Origin: Lutraria lutraria
Taxonomy: Eukaryota; Mollusca; Bivalvia; Venerida; Mactridae
Assembly (NCBI GenBank): GCA_964023205.1
Contig: OZ026847.1
Coordinates: forward strand, 9,606,652-9,670,651
Reading direction: 5' to 3'
DNA length: 64,000 bases
Below are positions 24,735-37,700 of this stretch, one piece after another (position 1 is the stretch's first letter; every line of letters starts with the position of its first letter). Made by a program: the position numbers and the translations under genes. A model generated the notes under the pieces. It saw only the letters and a list, made by a program, of their open reading frames with translations, did no database searches and was not told where the DNA came from.

Positions 24735-25680
24735 CCGGATTTACTTAAATTTTCCGCAGTTTTCCGCGGATTTTCCGCGGAATACACCTGCCATATTTTT
24801 CGTTTAAATTATCCGTTTGAGTTCTATCATAAGTGTCAACCGGCATGAAGCTACGGAATGGAAAGAAATAAAATGCGATTTATTGCTAAATTACCGACGT
24901 GACAAGAATTATTCATGTGTGTAAATAAAAATGTTTTTATTATTGAATTAAAATTAAATCAAAACATTTGTTTGTAGTCGATGCAGTTGCCATTGTTTGC
25001 CATCAAAATCTGTCGTTGCATTATGGCGGATGTTTGACTCCATGCGTTCGTTTTTTTACAACGGAGCATTTGTGTACAAAGGAATCTACTATATAGAGTA
25101 CTTCACTGTCTGGACACCCTTTATAAACTTGAATTTAATTTAAAATGATCGGTCTTAGATTTTACTGGGCTGACCTAGTCGAAGGATCTTTGACGATGAT
25201 GGGTTTGCATTGCCCGTTCTGTTCTGTGTGATGAGACTGGGGTGTTTACAATCCGAAATAATATTGTTTCCATAGCATGCTTCTTGTTTGCTGGGATCAA
25301 CATATGGTTTTGTTCTTTAATAGTTTATTTTATTCATAATCATATGTTAATTAGGATCTTTTGTTATTTTTCGGAACTGAATGATACCTCTAGTTCAGCT
25401 TTCCTTGGCCATCACTCCGATACTGGCTCGACACAGATGAATTTGTTGGAGTAACACAGACTGTATGATTTGTATAAAGAAAGACCTATACTATACATAA
25501 CCTTTATGTTGTCTTTGCCATCATCAAGCAAACATATCTGCATTGACTTTGGTAAATACAGCTAAGAGTAAGACTGCTTCCTGTAATTGTTTCAAATTAA
25601 TAGCCTAGTTCTAGTCAGAATACTGTTGCTATTGAAGTCCATTGGTGTGTGTTATATTGTGTTATATTCTTCTTTTTCAG
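24735..25680 (+). promoter_or_regulatory. Probable WDR33 promoter and non-coding first exon
   Basis: The WDR33 coding exon is preceded at 25679-25680 by a good acceptor (ttcttctttttcag), so a non-coding exon must lie upstream. Candidate promoter signals are direct repeats of TTTTCCGCGGA at about 24755-24785 and a YY1-like TATGGCGGAT at 25022-25031. The latter contains an ATG opening a four-codon frame (ATG to TGA 25023-25037). The donor of the first exon was not identified with confidence. Confidence 0.4.
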
Positions 25681-25715
25681 TTTTGTAGTCTTGTTATTTC
25701 AATAGAACATCAAAC

Positions 25716-28700
25716 ATGGATGGGTCAGTGGCTGTACAAAGTCAGCCTTCGGTTCAGGATCAAGGATTTTTTCATATGCCAAGATTGCAGGTATATTAAG
25801 TGAATAAGTCTACGTATTTATTGGATCTGTCCTCATTTTAATATATTTCTTATGTTATACTACAGTATCATGTTTACAAGTGCCTGACACAGTAAGTGAA
25901 CTTTGGAATTTGGAACAACTTGTCCAAATCACCAAAAAAATGATTTTTTTCCTTTATGCTCTATGCACAATTACTGCAAAAGTTACTTGTCTGAATCAAT
26001 AATTGCTTGTCCCGGACTGCTGTGTGACATGTCAGGCACATGTGAGTATGTTTATCTCAGCTTCAAAAACATGTAATGATGGAAGACTGATGTATCCATA
26101 TCAGGCCCAGGAAGTTGTGGGTTTAATTTTAAAGTTGGCTTGTTAGTCAGAGTGGTTAAACAAATTAACAAGAGTTTTTCTCATTAAAATTAAAATAGTC
26201 CTGATCTGCAATATTGTTATTTTTCAATGAAGAAATATTTACTTCAAATATTTGTCTGTGATATGTTTTATTGGTAAAGCTTAGTACAAAAATGTACTTG
26301 GCATGATAGAATGGATTTAATTTCTTATGTTTGCATGCAGTCTTTATAGCAGAGTATAATAATAATGTATTGATTTCTTATTTTCTGAATGTTGAAGGTT
26401 CCAAGTTATCAGAAGTCGCGAGTATTTGTTCCGATGAATATGAATCATCCTCCACCTACGGATGGAACTCGTCCTCCGCCAACAATTCCCAACGCTACCC
26501 AGTTGTCGCAAGGAAGCACTTTGGATGCTATGTTTGATGGTAAAAGAATGAGAAAAACCATGGTTAGGAGGACGGTAGATTACAATACTGCTGTTGTCAA
26601 GTATTTAGAGGTGTGTTTTGAATGATGAAATCCCGCCTTTGCTCATTTGCTATATAATTAACTTAGTTTAAATTCTATTTATTGAATACAGTACAGATTT
26701 ATTTGTAACATTTAAAAATGAGGTAACAATTTTTAAACTAAACACAGATTTAACTTTGTAATTTAAGATTATTTTTTGATATTTTATTTCATTCACAGAA
26801 TCGTGTGTGGCAACGAGATGGCAGAGATGCTCGTGCCATCCAGCCTGATGCTTTATATCAACTGGAGGTATGTCTTACCTGTTCTCTGTTTCACTCAATA
26901 GAATATTGAAAATAGACAAATTACTACTAGCCAGAATAGAAATTTATCAGCCCAGAGCTGGTTGGTTAGCACAAAGACTGCTACAACTAATGAAGTTCAA
27001 ATTGTTCTTGATACAAACTGGATTGTTAGTTATTGGATTTGGAATTGAGTTGATAACAAGTTTATTTATGAAAAACAATAATGCAATTAGTGTTCCTGCA
27101 GGTTGTTTTTTGTTAATGAATTGAATGATATGTATATTGAATGAAATGACATTTGAAATCATAAAGTTAAATGTTTCAATTAAGCATAAAATTAATGCCT
27201 AAATCAAATCAGTAAGAATAAACTCAAAATTGAATCTTGTTTGGTTGAGGTCACAGAAAATCCTAATAAGTTGTTTAAGGCTGCGTTATCTGTGCAGTTT
27301 ACAAGATGTAAAAACAAACATGTTTTGTCTTTCAGATGACACCACCTGCTAACATGCAACAGAAACCAATGAATTGTCTCACTTCAAAGTTTATGCGACA
27401 GTCCACCAACAAATTTAGATGTCCAATATTCTGTATTTCTGTAACTATCTTATACCTTTATCATTTCATTTATCACTAATTAAATTTGTTTTAAATAGTT
27501 TGGGTATTTAAAACAGAAATTGATGCATGAAATTGTATTTGATTTCAGTACAGAGTTTGGAACATATTAGAGCATTAAAAAATTACCATTATAGATTGTT
27601 ACATACTTTATTGTCCGACTTGACTTAAAAAAACTGAAGTACATTTCTCGAATTTAATATCTATCTCTAGCCAGGTGGAAAAAAATGTTTCCCACAATTC
27701 CTTGAAAAATTTCAATTCCTTACCTGGAGTGTTGAAGTTAAGCTACAACTTAAATATTTCAGTCTACATGAACAGTTTCACCTAATATCAGACTTTTCTG
27801 TGGACTTAGTATTTTTACATAGACTGGTATCAACTAGTCTCAATTATTTAAAACAAACTAATGTTTCTTGAATAAGGCAAGCAAAAAACTGTTTTGTTTA
27901 TGATGAAGCACTTGACCCTATTCTTTTACTCAGATCCTTACAGTAAAATTCGAAAGTATGAAAGTGTTTGTGAATGTATTTGGCTTGTATCAGTAAAATG
28001 GCTAATTTTTTGCCCATCCTTGATAAGTAATCTATTATTCTGTTATATTTAATACAGTGGACACCTGAAGGAAGAAGGCTGGTAACTGGTGCATCCAGTG
28101 GTGAATTTACACTTTGGAATGGTCTTACATTTAGTTTTGAAACAATATTACAGGTAAGATATGGAATGATGGACAATATGTTGAAGTAGATATTTATTTT
28201 AAAGTTCTCATTTGTGACTTTTTGTATATGATTTAATAAGACACGGTCATGGTCCAGTGGTTAGTGTGCCGGAATTGTAACTTAGAGATCCGGATTCGGT
28301 TCCCGGTCATGTAAGGTTATACCCTTCCATGAAAATTAGACAACATTGTTGATTTTCCTCCACATGTGGTAAAGTTGCCAGTTCCTTGTGGAAGGGTAAG
28401 TTAGTACTGGCTAGAATACATTCTGGGAAAACAGCGTTCATCCCAAATAACCAAACTATTACTGTAACAGAGGACTGACATACCAGGGATTTTTTTGGGG
28501 CGATTTTATAGCCGAAATTCGGTCATATTCCCAATGGAAAATAGTATCTTTTTTTCCAATTCACAGACAAAATTTTTTTTATTTATTAATTTCATAAGTT
28601 CATTAACATCACTATTGGTAGTAAATACCTTATTCTGCTACTGTTCTATGGGAGAATAAGTGGAATAAGTTGATCATTACAAAAATTGTAGTTATACATT

Positions 28701-31700
28701 TTCCCCAATTTTGATTAAAACACCGCAAAAATTCCCAAGGGTATGGGTCATATTCCCAAAATACCGAGAAAAAGCCCTGCATACTTACTGGACCAGACAA
28801 CTTATATGATCTTCACTGCTTTTTACTGTACATAATGGTCAGTAATTCTCTACTGTATACCTGATCTCAAAATTTTGGCTGGAGTACTAAGATCTGATAG
28901 TGTTTCACTTCCAGTGATAACTGATGCAATTTGATTGATATCAACTTTTCTTAATTCTAACCTCGGGACCAGAACTGTTTCTGTATACTCCAGTGCACTT
29001 CTAATAACTAAAAATACTGAATTAGAAAACAAGATAAGAAATTATAAACTGCTGGCTCGTTCACACATTTGTAACCTGGTTGATCCATGGTACGAACATG
29101 TTGATTTAGATGTTGTAATCTTGATATATAAGGCCTGGCACACATATATAGTGGTGAGATTTTCCTGCAGATTTCTATGGATCTCATCTGATTATCTAAG
29201 GAGTTGAGAAAGTCTGTGTAATGGATTATTAAAGCCAATTATCCTCAAATGCATGTTGAACATTACATTAATCATATCATGTACTTTTTTTTAGCTTGTA
29301 TGCAAGTGCAATCTGCATTACAAATTATTTTATATCTGCAGCTTGTTATCGTTTAAAATAATTATTGTCTTTTACAAAAATGCCTCGATATGTTATACCA
29401 TCAACTCAGAGGATCACAATGGAAATAAGAGTTCATCTCTTTTTTGTGTCATCCTCGGTTTTGATGTACGTGTCATAGACCTTATTTCATGTGTGTAATT
29501 TTTATATTTGCTGCCATGTTATATATCTATGTATATGTGTATCTTTACCAAAAAATACAAAAAAATAATGCATAATGAAAGCTAGCATGATAACTCCTAT
29601 CTGACCAATTATTCTGTGTTTAGAATGCTCTCTTAAGTTGTATTTGCCAGTGGCAGAAAATCCTCTCGATTGATTTATGACTGGTCTAGCCTCCTTGGGG
29701 CAGTTTGGCTTTTACATTGTAGACCTTCACATTTTCTGTCTGTATGATAATGATGTGAAATACTGTTAAATGATAAATGATATTGAAACTATTGAAACAA
29801 ATTTTAGAAAAAAAATTGATACTGGGAAGTAGTCATTTGATTAGCATATTAATTAATACTACCTGATAATCCTTTATTGTTTACTGATTAGGTTGTCTTG
29901 CTAAATTACTTTCAGCAACAAAAGACAAATAAAGTCAGTCTTAGCAGCCACCATGAGAATAAAGGCCCTTCTTTTAAAACTCTAATTGATTATTTACAAC
30001 AAAATGACCTTGGAACAAAATCCTCTTGTCTATAAAGGCCTCATGTCGTCCTTTGTCCACAGGTTCAAAATGTTACATACATCAAAATGTTCCAATGTAG
30101 GACATTGGTAGGGCTTTAAAGTACAGGTCTGCAGTCACAGTTAACAAATTTAGGTCACTGATCTGCTGTGAGTTTCTATAAGGTTGAAAAAATGCTGGTA
30201 ATTAGACTGAGGAAAATCTCCAGCTAATTGTCATGTTTGTTAATAGTTAAGTTTCTGTTTGACTTTAATTCGGTGGACCTATTGCTTCTTGTAGTATAGA
30301 ACAAGTTGTTGCTGAAATAGGAAGATTTTTTCTGCTGAATTAACTGTTAAAAAGCTGTGTTTTTGTATAGGTTAAGAGTTTTTACAACATTTTGCTTGTT
30401 ATCTGACATTTTAGGCTCATGAAACGTCAGTCCGTGCCATGGTGTGGAGTCATAATGACCAGTGGATGGTTACAGCTGACCACGCGGGCTTCATCAAATA
30501 CTGGCAGACCAACATGAATAATGTGAAAATGTACCAGGGACATAAAGAGCCGATTCGTTCCATCAGGTGGGATCATGTGACTTTCTGTGATTTGTTACAA
30601 CAATGCAGTAAGGTTTACGTAACTATATCAGTGATTTGTGTGAAACCAATATCACTTACTATTTGTAATAACAAAGCGTCGATTTTGAATCTTAATATGA
30701 TGTTACAAGCTTTCAAATTTGCAATGAAGATTAATTTCTTATCTTTAATGATATTTATTGTCTGGGTTGACTACTTGAAAGAGTTCATTTTGTTATATGA
30801 TTGATTGCATTGCCTACTAAACTTGATAATGCAGTGAAAAAATCTTCTATTTGACAAAAGCAACACATGATTCTCTGACAGAGTTTCATTAATTGTGGCT
30901 TGTACCGCTGACAAAAGGGCTGTGCTTTGAGCGAGCTTTGATACAAGTAGGGTTGTGATGTTGGTTTCAGAAAAAATTATGTGGAGACATTTCATGTTTT
31001 TTTTTGGTGATTGTATAATACATACTTGATGAATAGATTTGATATATCGGCCATAAAGGCGCACACTTAATATCAATAGTTTCTGTTAACAGCAGCCATA
31101 AAGGCGAATATACAATAAACTCTTAAAACTTGCATTTTAAATCTTATGCACATGAGCCATAAAGGCATTGATAAGAATTTTCATCCATAAAGGTTGAAAA
31201 TATTCATTTTTATTGCCATAAAGGCAGGCAGTGCGGAATAAATGTTTTCTTCTGTTTGTATAAATTTTTGAAATAAAGAGATGTTCTGTGGTTGATATAA
31301 TAAATAAAAAAGGAAAATTTTGCAAGTTAATAACAGTTTTTATCGCAATAAAAAATAATAACGGCAATACATTTGCTTTGTTATTTTTTGAAAGACAAAA
31401 GCTGCATATGTACTTATATAGCACCTAAATATGCGTACAATTTTCTACAATTCATCTTACATACTAGCACTCTAGTTCACCAACTCAAGATGGCCGATAC
31501 ATGCAAGTTATATAATTAGTGCATGACATTTGAGATTTTGTTACAGTATTTATTGAGCAGCACTAGAACCCATTCCTCACTTGTCTTCTCAGATTGAGAA
31601 TTTCTTAAGTCAAATTTCTTACAAGGCTACGGGACTTATAGTTTCTCCACTTGTTGATTCATGTTGGTATCAAATGGTAAAAAAATGAATTCTAAGCATA

Positions 31701-34700
31701 GAAATTACTATAATTTCTTTGAAGATATTGCAGTATATGATATCTGTGTACAGTGCTACCTCTTTAGAGCCACCCTCTGTTGAGGTATAACCCTCCAAAA
31801 ACAGCATGTTTTTTCCTACTCTGATATTTGATTATTAATTCAACCTTTCTAGAGCAACAACCTCTCTACAGCAAGATAATTTTGTTTCTCCCAAAGGTAT
31901 TTGCTTTGGAGAGGTTGCTCTGTATATATATTTAGATAGGTTTGCTTGATATGAACGTGTCTGCTTTGTTAACATGGAACTGAAAGTTTTGGACGCTTCA
32001 TTGAACTTTTCAAGTATAGACTTGACTTCCTAGATTTAGGTGTACTTTAGCATAAGGAATAACATTATCAATAATGGTGGTTTTCATTGAAGCATCATGT
32101 TAACCTACTAAAGTATGACAGAAAAAAATCTGTAAGTTCTTTAGGGGAAAAAAGCTGCGTCCTTAGAATAAAATTGTTCTAAGAGGACACTTGTTGTTTT
32201 CTGTAATACTGTATGTGTAATTCTTTAATTATCATAACTTTCTTTGTCCACATCACTCAGTTTATTAATTCTTGAAATTTTGTCTTTGCGGTCGACTTCG
32301 AATGAGATTGGTTAGTTGAACCATTTTCAAAAAGTCTATACCTGTAGTTTGATAGGATAAAATAATTCTGATTATTCTCGCTTTATGCAAAATTATTGCT
32401 ATTGTTGAAATAAAAATAGCTTAAAGTAAATTACCAATGATTAAATTTGCCTACTGCAAGCTTTAACAGGGTAAAACTTTTCTTTGTTAGTTCTACTGGT
32501 GAAAGATCTCAAGGCAGAGGTTAAGTTGTCCAACATCGGATACTTTTTGTGAACCGATTTATAAAAACAATCTAACTGTCTTACATTCATTGTCCAATTT
32601 GAATAAAATTTGGTACGAATGTAGATTACACAGAAATACAAAAATGGGTATACTGATTTGAATTTGGACTACGTTACATTACTGCTTGATTCATAAGTAA
32701 AATTCTAGACCAGCATGCATATGTCTCAACTGAGGCTTCTTGTTTACCTTATAATTAGTCTTTTTCTTGTGGACACCAAGAAAATATGTCATACAAATAT
32801 ACACAGTACCCTTGCTGTTATACTACACTGATTGAAATCTTTATGAGTTGGATTGTTATTTTGTATTTGTCTAATTAATGTAGAGGGTTTGTCTCAAAGA
32901 GACAATCTTGCAGAATTCTTTCACTTTAGATTTTAGTGTATCATGAGATTATGGGTCCCTGCATGTCATGTCTTACTCTGATAGAAAAAGATGCTTATTT
33001 ATCTTCATAAGTTACTATATTGAATTGAGATCTTATTCCAAACTCAGTTCACTTACATAAATACGTGTTTAACAGTTGCCTGCAAGAATAAGTTGAATAT
33101 TCTGCTTCGTTGTGATATCATTTGAGTAGCGCTTGCTTTATTTTACATCTTTCAGCACCTAAATGTATAAATACACTGGACAATTTTAACCACAAATTTG
33201 AGGTTTGGTTATAATTTGAGTTAAAGTTTAGTATAAACTTTGGTTAAGTGTGGCCCGTTTGGTAATTAATTTTAGTAAGATTTAATCCAAGTGTCTGATA
33301 CTGGTAAAGGAGCCATCAAGATCTTTGCTTGTCTATTTACTTGTCTGAATTTTTGCGGTCATCTAGTGTTTGGTATAAGAGCACCAATTATGCTTCTTTC
33401 TAACTTCGTGACCAAACTCAAATTTAGCCAAGTGGTTGAATTAAACCGATGTTTAAACAATTGGGTGCTGATGTAGCAATGTTACATACAAAGTGGATTT
33501 TTATTCAAACAAAATGCTAGAAAACATTACAGTTACCATACTGGAAATGACTGATCTGACTTATATATAGCAGATAGTTCATTTCACTTGATGATATATT
33601 TTCAACAACTGCATTCCTCTTTTTAAGGTAAATCAGTCAGTCAGTCAGACAGTAAATCAGTCAGTCAATCAAATAACACAATCATGCTTTCTCTTACGAA
33701 AGTAGATGCACTGTCGGTAATTTTGAATATTTAACTGGAGTCTGGCTGTGTGGCAAGCAGTTAAAGCTGTAACACATGTCATGGAATTGAATAAACTTAA
33801 TAACTGATGAACCACACTAGTTTAACATACTATTGAGCTGTATTTGTGCTAACACAAGTTTCGGTATTTTCCTAAATAAAATGATCTTGCATTATTTTTG
33901 TTTTTGTCTTTTCGTCCTCACAGTTTCTGTCCGACTGACTCAAAGTTTGCTACATGTTCAGATGATGGAACTGTTCGAGTTTGGGACTTTTTACGGTGTT
34001 ATGAAGAGAAAATATTACGAGGTAGGTCATTAATAATTTGATAATAAGTCCAGAAAATTAAGCCATGTTTACAGTTACTGGTTAAAAAAATAGGGTATGT
34101 TGGTGGAAAGACATGCTTCCTTACATTTTACTGAACACATTTTGTGGAAATACAAAGTACAGTTCATGTTAAAATTTTTGGCATAAAAAAAGGGTTGGTC
34201 ATGTAGCTATTATCGTGGTTATATTTTGTCTGGCCTAATTATACAATAAAAGCTTTGAACAAATGGGAGAGAATAATATCTATGGTATTTTATTATTCAT
34301 GCCAAAAGGCGGTGGGTTATTGGAATGGTAGATGTGTGTGTGGAACATAACTCAATAATGGATCAAGGTAGTGCTTTGACACAAGATTAGTTCAATTCAT
34401 CCTCTAGTACTTGATCATCCTTGTGAATATTTGAGGCCCTAGCAGCTCAAAAGTCCCCATCTCATTGAATTTCCTTTGTTTTTGACCATCCCTCTAATCT
34501 TAAAACATTGAAAGCTTTGGACAAACACTGCAAATGGGAGTAAATGATATGGATGGTTTAATGTAAAGTGGATTTTTATTTTAAATTTTATTTGGTTGAT
34601 TATATCATTGAATGTATCCTAAATACTGGCCTTCATTCATACAGTGGGTTTAACACTGGTGTGGCCATTAAACGTAGTTTGACTGGGTTCTCAGAATGTA

Positions 34701-37700
34701 TAGATATACCCTAAGTATAAAGTGTTATACATGTACTAAAATAAGTCTTGCATTTTTTTGCTGGTTTCAAACATTTTGGTATAATATTGACCCCAGCGCA
34801 TTTACTATTTTGAATTACTCCGAATTAGTGTTGAGAACGGTGGATAAATTTTATTCCATTGTCAAGACTCAATTCAGTCCTAGAGGTCAGGGCTAAAATA
34901 TCATAGCCTTATTTACCTTTTAGGTCAGGCTCCGTTAATAAATGTTGTGGTTCTATGTAACAAAATCTTGCTTGAATTAGTTGAATGGATGAATCTTCTC
35001 TGGGTATTTCCAAATTTTCATATACAATGTACATGTACTATTGTTTAAATTGTACATTGATAGAAATATCAATAGAATTATAGATAAAAAATGGCCATCA
35101 TTAACAAACAAGACATCATACATAAGGATTAGAAAACATGAAAAGTTTTAACGGAAAAGTCTCCTCCATTTTCCTCCCAATATTCTTATATCTTTTATTA
35201 TGTGATCTATAAATAAACATATCGGGTTAAAGCCTGTTCCAACATAAATGTCATATTCAATGGTTTAAAATGAAAATAAATGGAAATTTCGGAATTTCCC
35301 TATCTAAAAATAGAATCAAGTCAATGTTTATCAACCGGAATTATTAGTGGTTATTTGTGATATATTCATCTTCCTGTATGATTGATAAACATTTCTTAGT
35401 ATCAAATAATGCATTAAAATCTGCATAAAAGTTTGTGGAGCAAACTACTTCTATAATTTTTAAGCGATTGCAATGAAACTTGAAATATGTTATCACCATC
35501 AAGTGTAGATGTTTTCAATTTTCATGCCCAGTGATTCACTCATTGCAGAGTTATGTCCCCTTGAACTTAGCCGTATAGTGCACTATTGCATTCTTAGTGT
35601 CAAAGTGGCGGCGGGGATATTAGTCACCTCTGTGACAGCTCTAGTTAAATTTGAGAAAATTTTCCTACATCAAATAACATTTTCAGTTTGAAAGAATTTC
35701 AGTTTGAAAGATATTGTGTTTTATGCTTCATTTAGTAAGCATTCCATCATATTCATATCAATGTTATCAAAAGAGTGATAAGTGAATTATATCATCATTG
35801 TTTAGTCTTAACCAGCTTAGAACTATTAAAAGGGGGTGGGTGGATCGGTGCTCTGCAGGACTACCAGTTGAAAGGATGTGGGTTCAAATCTCAGCTCAGG
35901 TGTCCTATATTTCTAAGACACTTTCAATGTCCCCTTCCCACTACTGAGCCAAGTCCTGTGTTAAGAAAGTTACAGGAAACAGTTGAGGTGTGTATCGGTG
36001 CTTTACACCAGGCACAATGAAGAACCAGGAAAACTTTGATATTAGAGTAGGGATATAAATGCCCAGTTCTCCTGTATCTTCTCTCCCTTCTCTCAGGGGC
36101 AGCTCTGAAATGACCATAGCTGTTGAATGGGTTGTTAAGCAACAGATAAACAAATAGAGATATTAAAAGATGCAGTATGATGCTTGAGCTTTGAGACTGA
36201 TCTCAAGTTATAGAACCTTGGACCTAATTGATACTGTCTAAATGCATTTTTACATACTGGCCCGACATAATCTGATGGTCAATTGTGTAAAATCTATTAA
36301 AATCGTATGGGTGCTTGTGTTTGCTAAATAGTTGATGGGTATGATTCATTCATTTAAAAGCTAATATATAAATGTCCTAAAATGAATGGGCTTTTAAACA
36401 GTATATTCTATCACCAATTCTGTCGATAACAAATTTTGTTAACTAGTAAAATATTTTTTTGTAAAAAATAAGTCCAACTTCAATAAAACTTAAATTGTTT
36501 ATTTAATTTATCTTAACTAGTAAAGAAATTAGTTATCAGTTTTGAACATTTTTCACATCTTGTGTATTTTTTAATTTTCTTTGTTACACAGGGCATGGAG
36601 CAGACGTCAAATGTGTAGACTGGCATCCACAAAAAGCATTGATTGCATCTGGCAGCAAGGATAATCAGGTACCCATCAAATTGTGGGATCCAAAATCAGG
36701 ACAAAGTTTAGCGACACTGTAAGTACCGGTAGATAAACATTTGCTGCAATTCATTTCATGGACATCTCGTAGCTTAGACAGAAGTTTTTTATATTAAAAT
36801 CTTGCATGCCTTTGTTAACCATCGCAAAATTATAGTTAAAAAGCTACTGCCTTGGTCTATGTATATCTATAAAAACCACACATGGTTTCTTTGATTTTTT
36901 ACCCCTTTTAGAGGGATGCAATACCAGTTTAAAATGAGAACAACTGTAATGAAAATGTCTTGAGACCAAGTATTATCGTAAAATGTAAATGATTATTAGC
37001 TCGGCTGTTTTCAAAGAAAAAGTTGAGCTATTGTGACCAGCAGCATCTGCATCTGTGCAAAAACTTTAATGTAGCTCATAACTCAGAAACTATAAGAGGT
37101 AGCAACATGAAACTTCATTGGTGGATAGATCTCACTGAGGCAGTGAACAGACGAGTGTTGGCACCTCTTGCAGCACTCCTGTTTATATTGTGAATAATAA
37201 AATGTAATGTAAACATAGAAGTCATTTGGAACTATTTCAGTGATACCCCAAAAAGGGACCATTTCTAGTGCTAAAAGCTTACTGTATATGCTTATATTAT
37301 TTATTTCGTAATTTCAGACATGCTCACAAGTTTACTGTTATGGACATAAAATGGAATCAGAATGGTAACTGGCTCCTTACTGCGGCTAGAGATCATTTAA
37401 TGAAATTATTTGATATCAGAAACTTGAAAGAGGAACTTCAGGTCTTCAAGGGACATAAAAAAGAAGCTACATGTAAGAGTTGTCTTCCTTTGAATTGAAA
37501 ACTATACTCTGGTAAAATTGTGTTGCCTTGAATTGAAAAAAATTTTCCTGTTTTGAATTAAAAAACTCATGGTGGTATGAGTTGTCTCCCTTCAAATTGA
37601 AATTTCCAACAGGAAAGAGTTGCCTCCCTTTTAATAGAAAAAATTCTCAGAGAACCATTGTTAAAATGGTAAAACTTGGATATAGTGAATAGAATAATTA

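Larger units (their letters stand above)
30567..33923 (+). other. WDR33 intron 6
   Basis: It holds five copies of a GCCATAAAGGC-like motif (31049-31225), a Tc1/mariner-type MITE (31751-31922), a dispersed unit near 32455-32690 and a CAGT/CAGA-rich microsatellite at about 33633-33672. No exon-like reading frame is recognised. Confidence 0.65.
34022..36591 (+). other. WDR33 intron 7
   Basis: It contains two repeats: a dispersed unit at about 35430-35665 ('gcgattgcaatgaaacttg', 'agttatgtccccttgaactta', 'gtgacagctctag') and a SINE-like unit at 35833-36050. The remainder is AT-rich and unrecognised. Confidence 0.65.

Noticed and set aside
20826..25680. A single short bidirectional promoter for SSU72 and WDR33
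   Set aside because: About 4 kb and several repeats separate the two 5' ends, so separate promoters are more likely; only co-regulation at a distance remains open.
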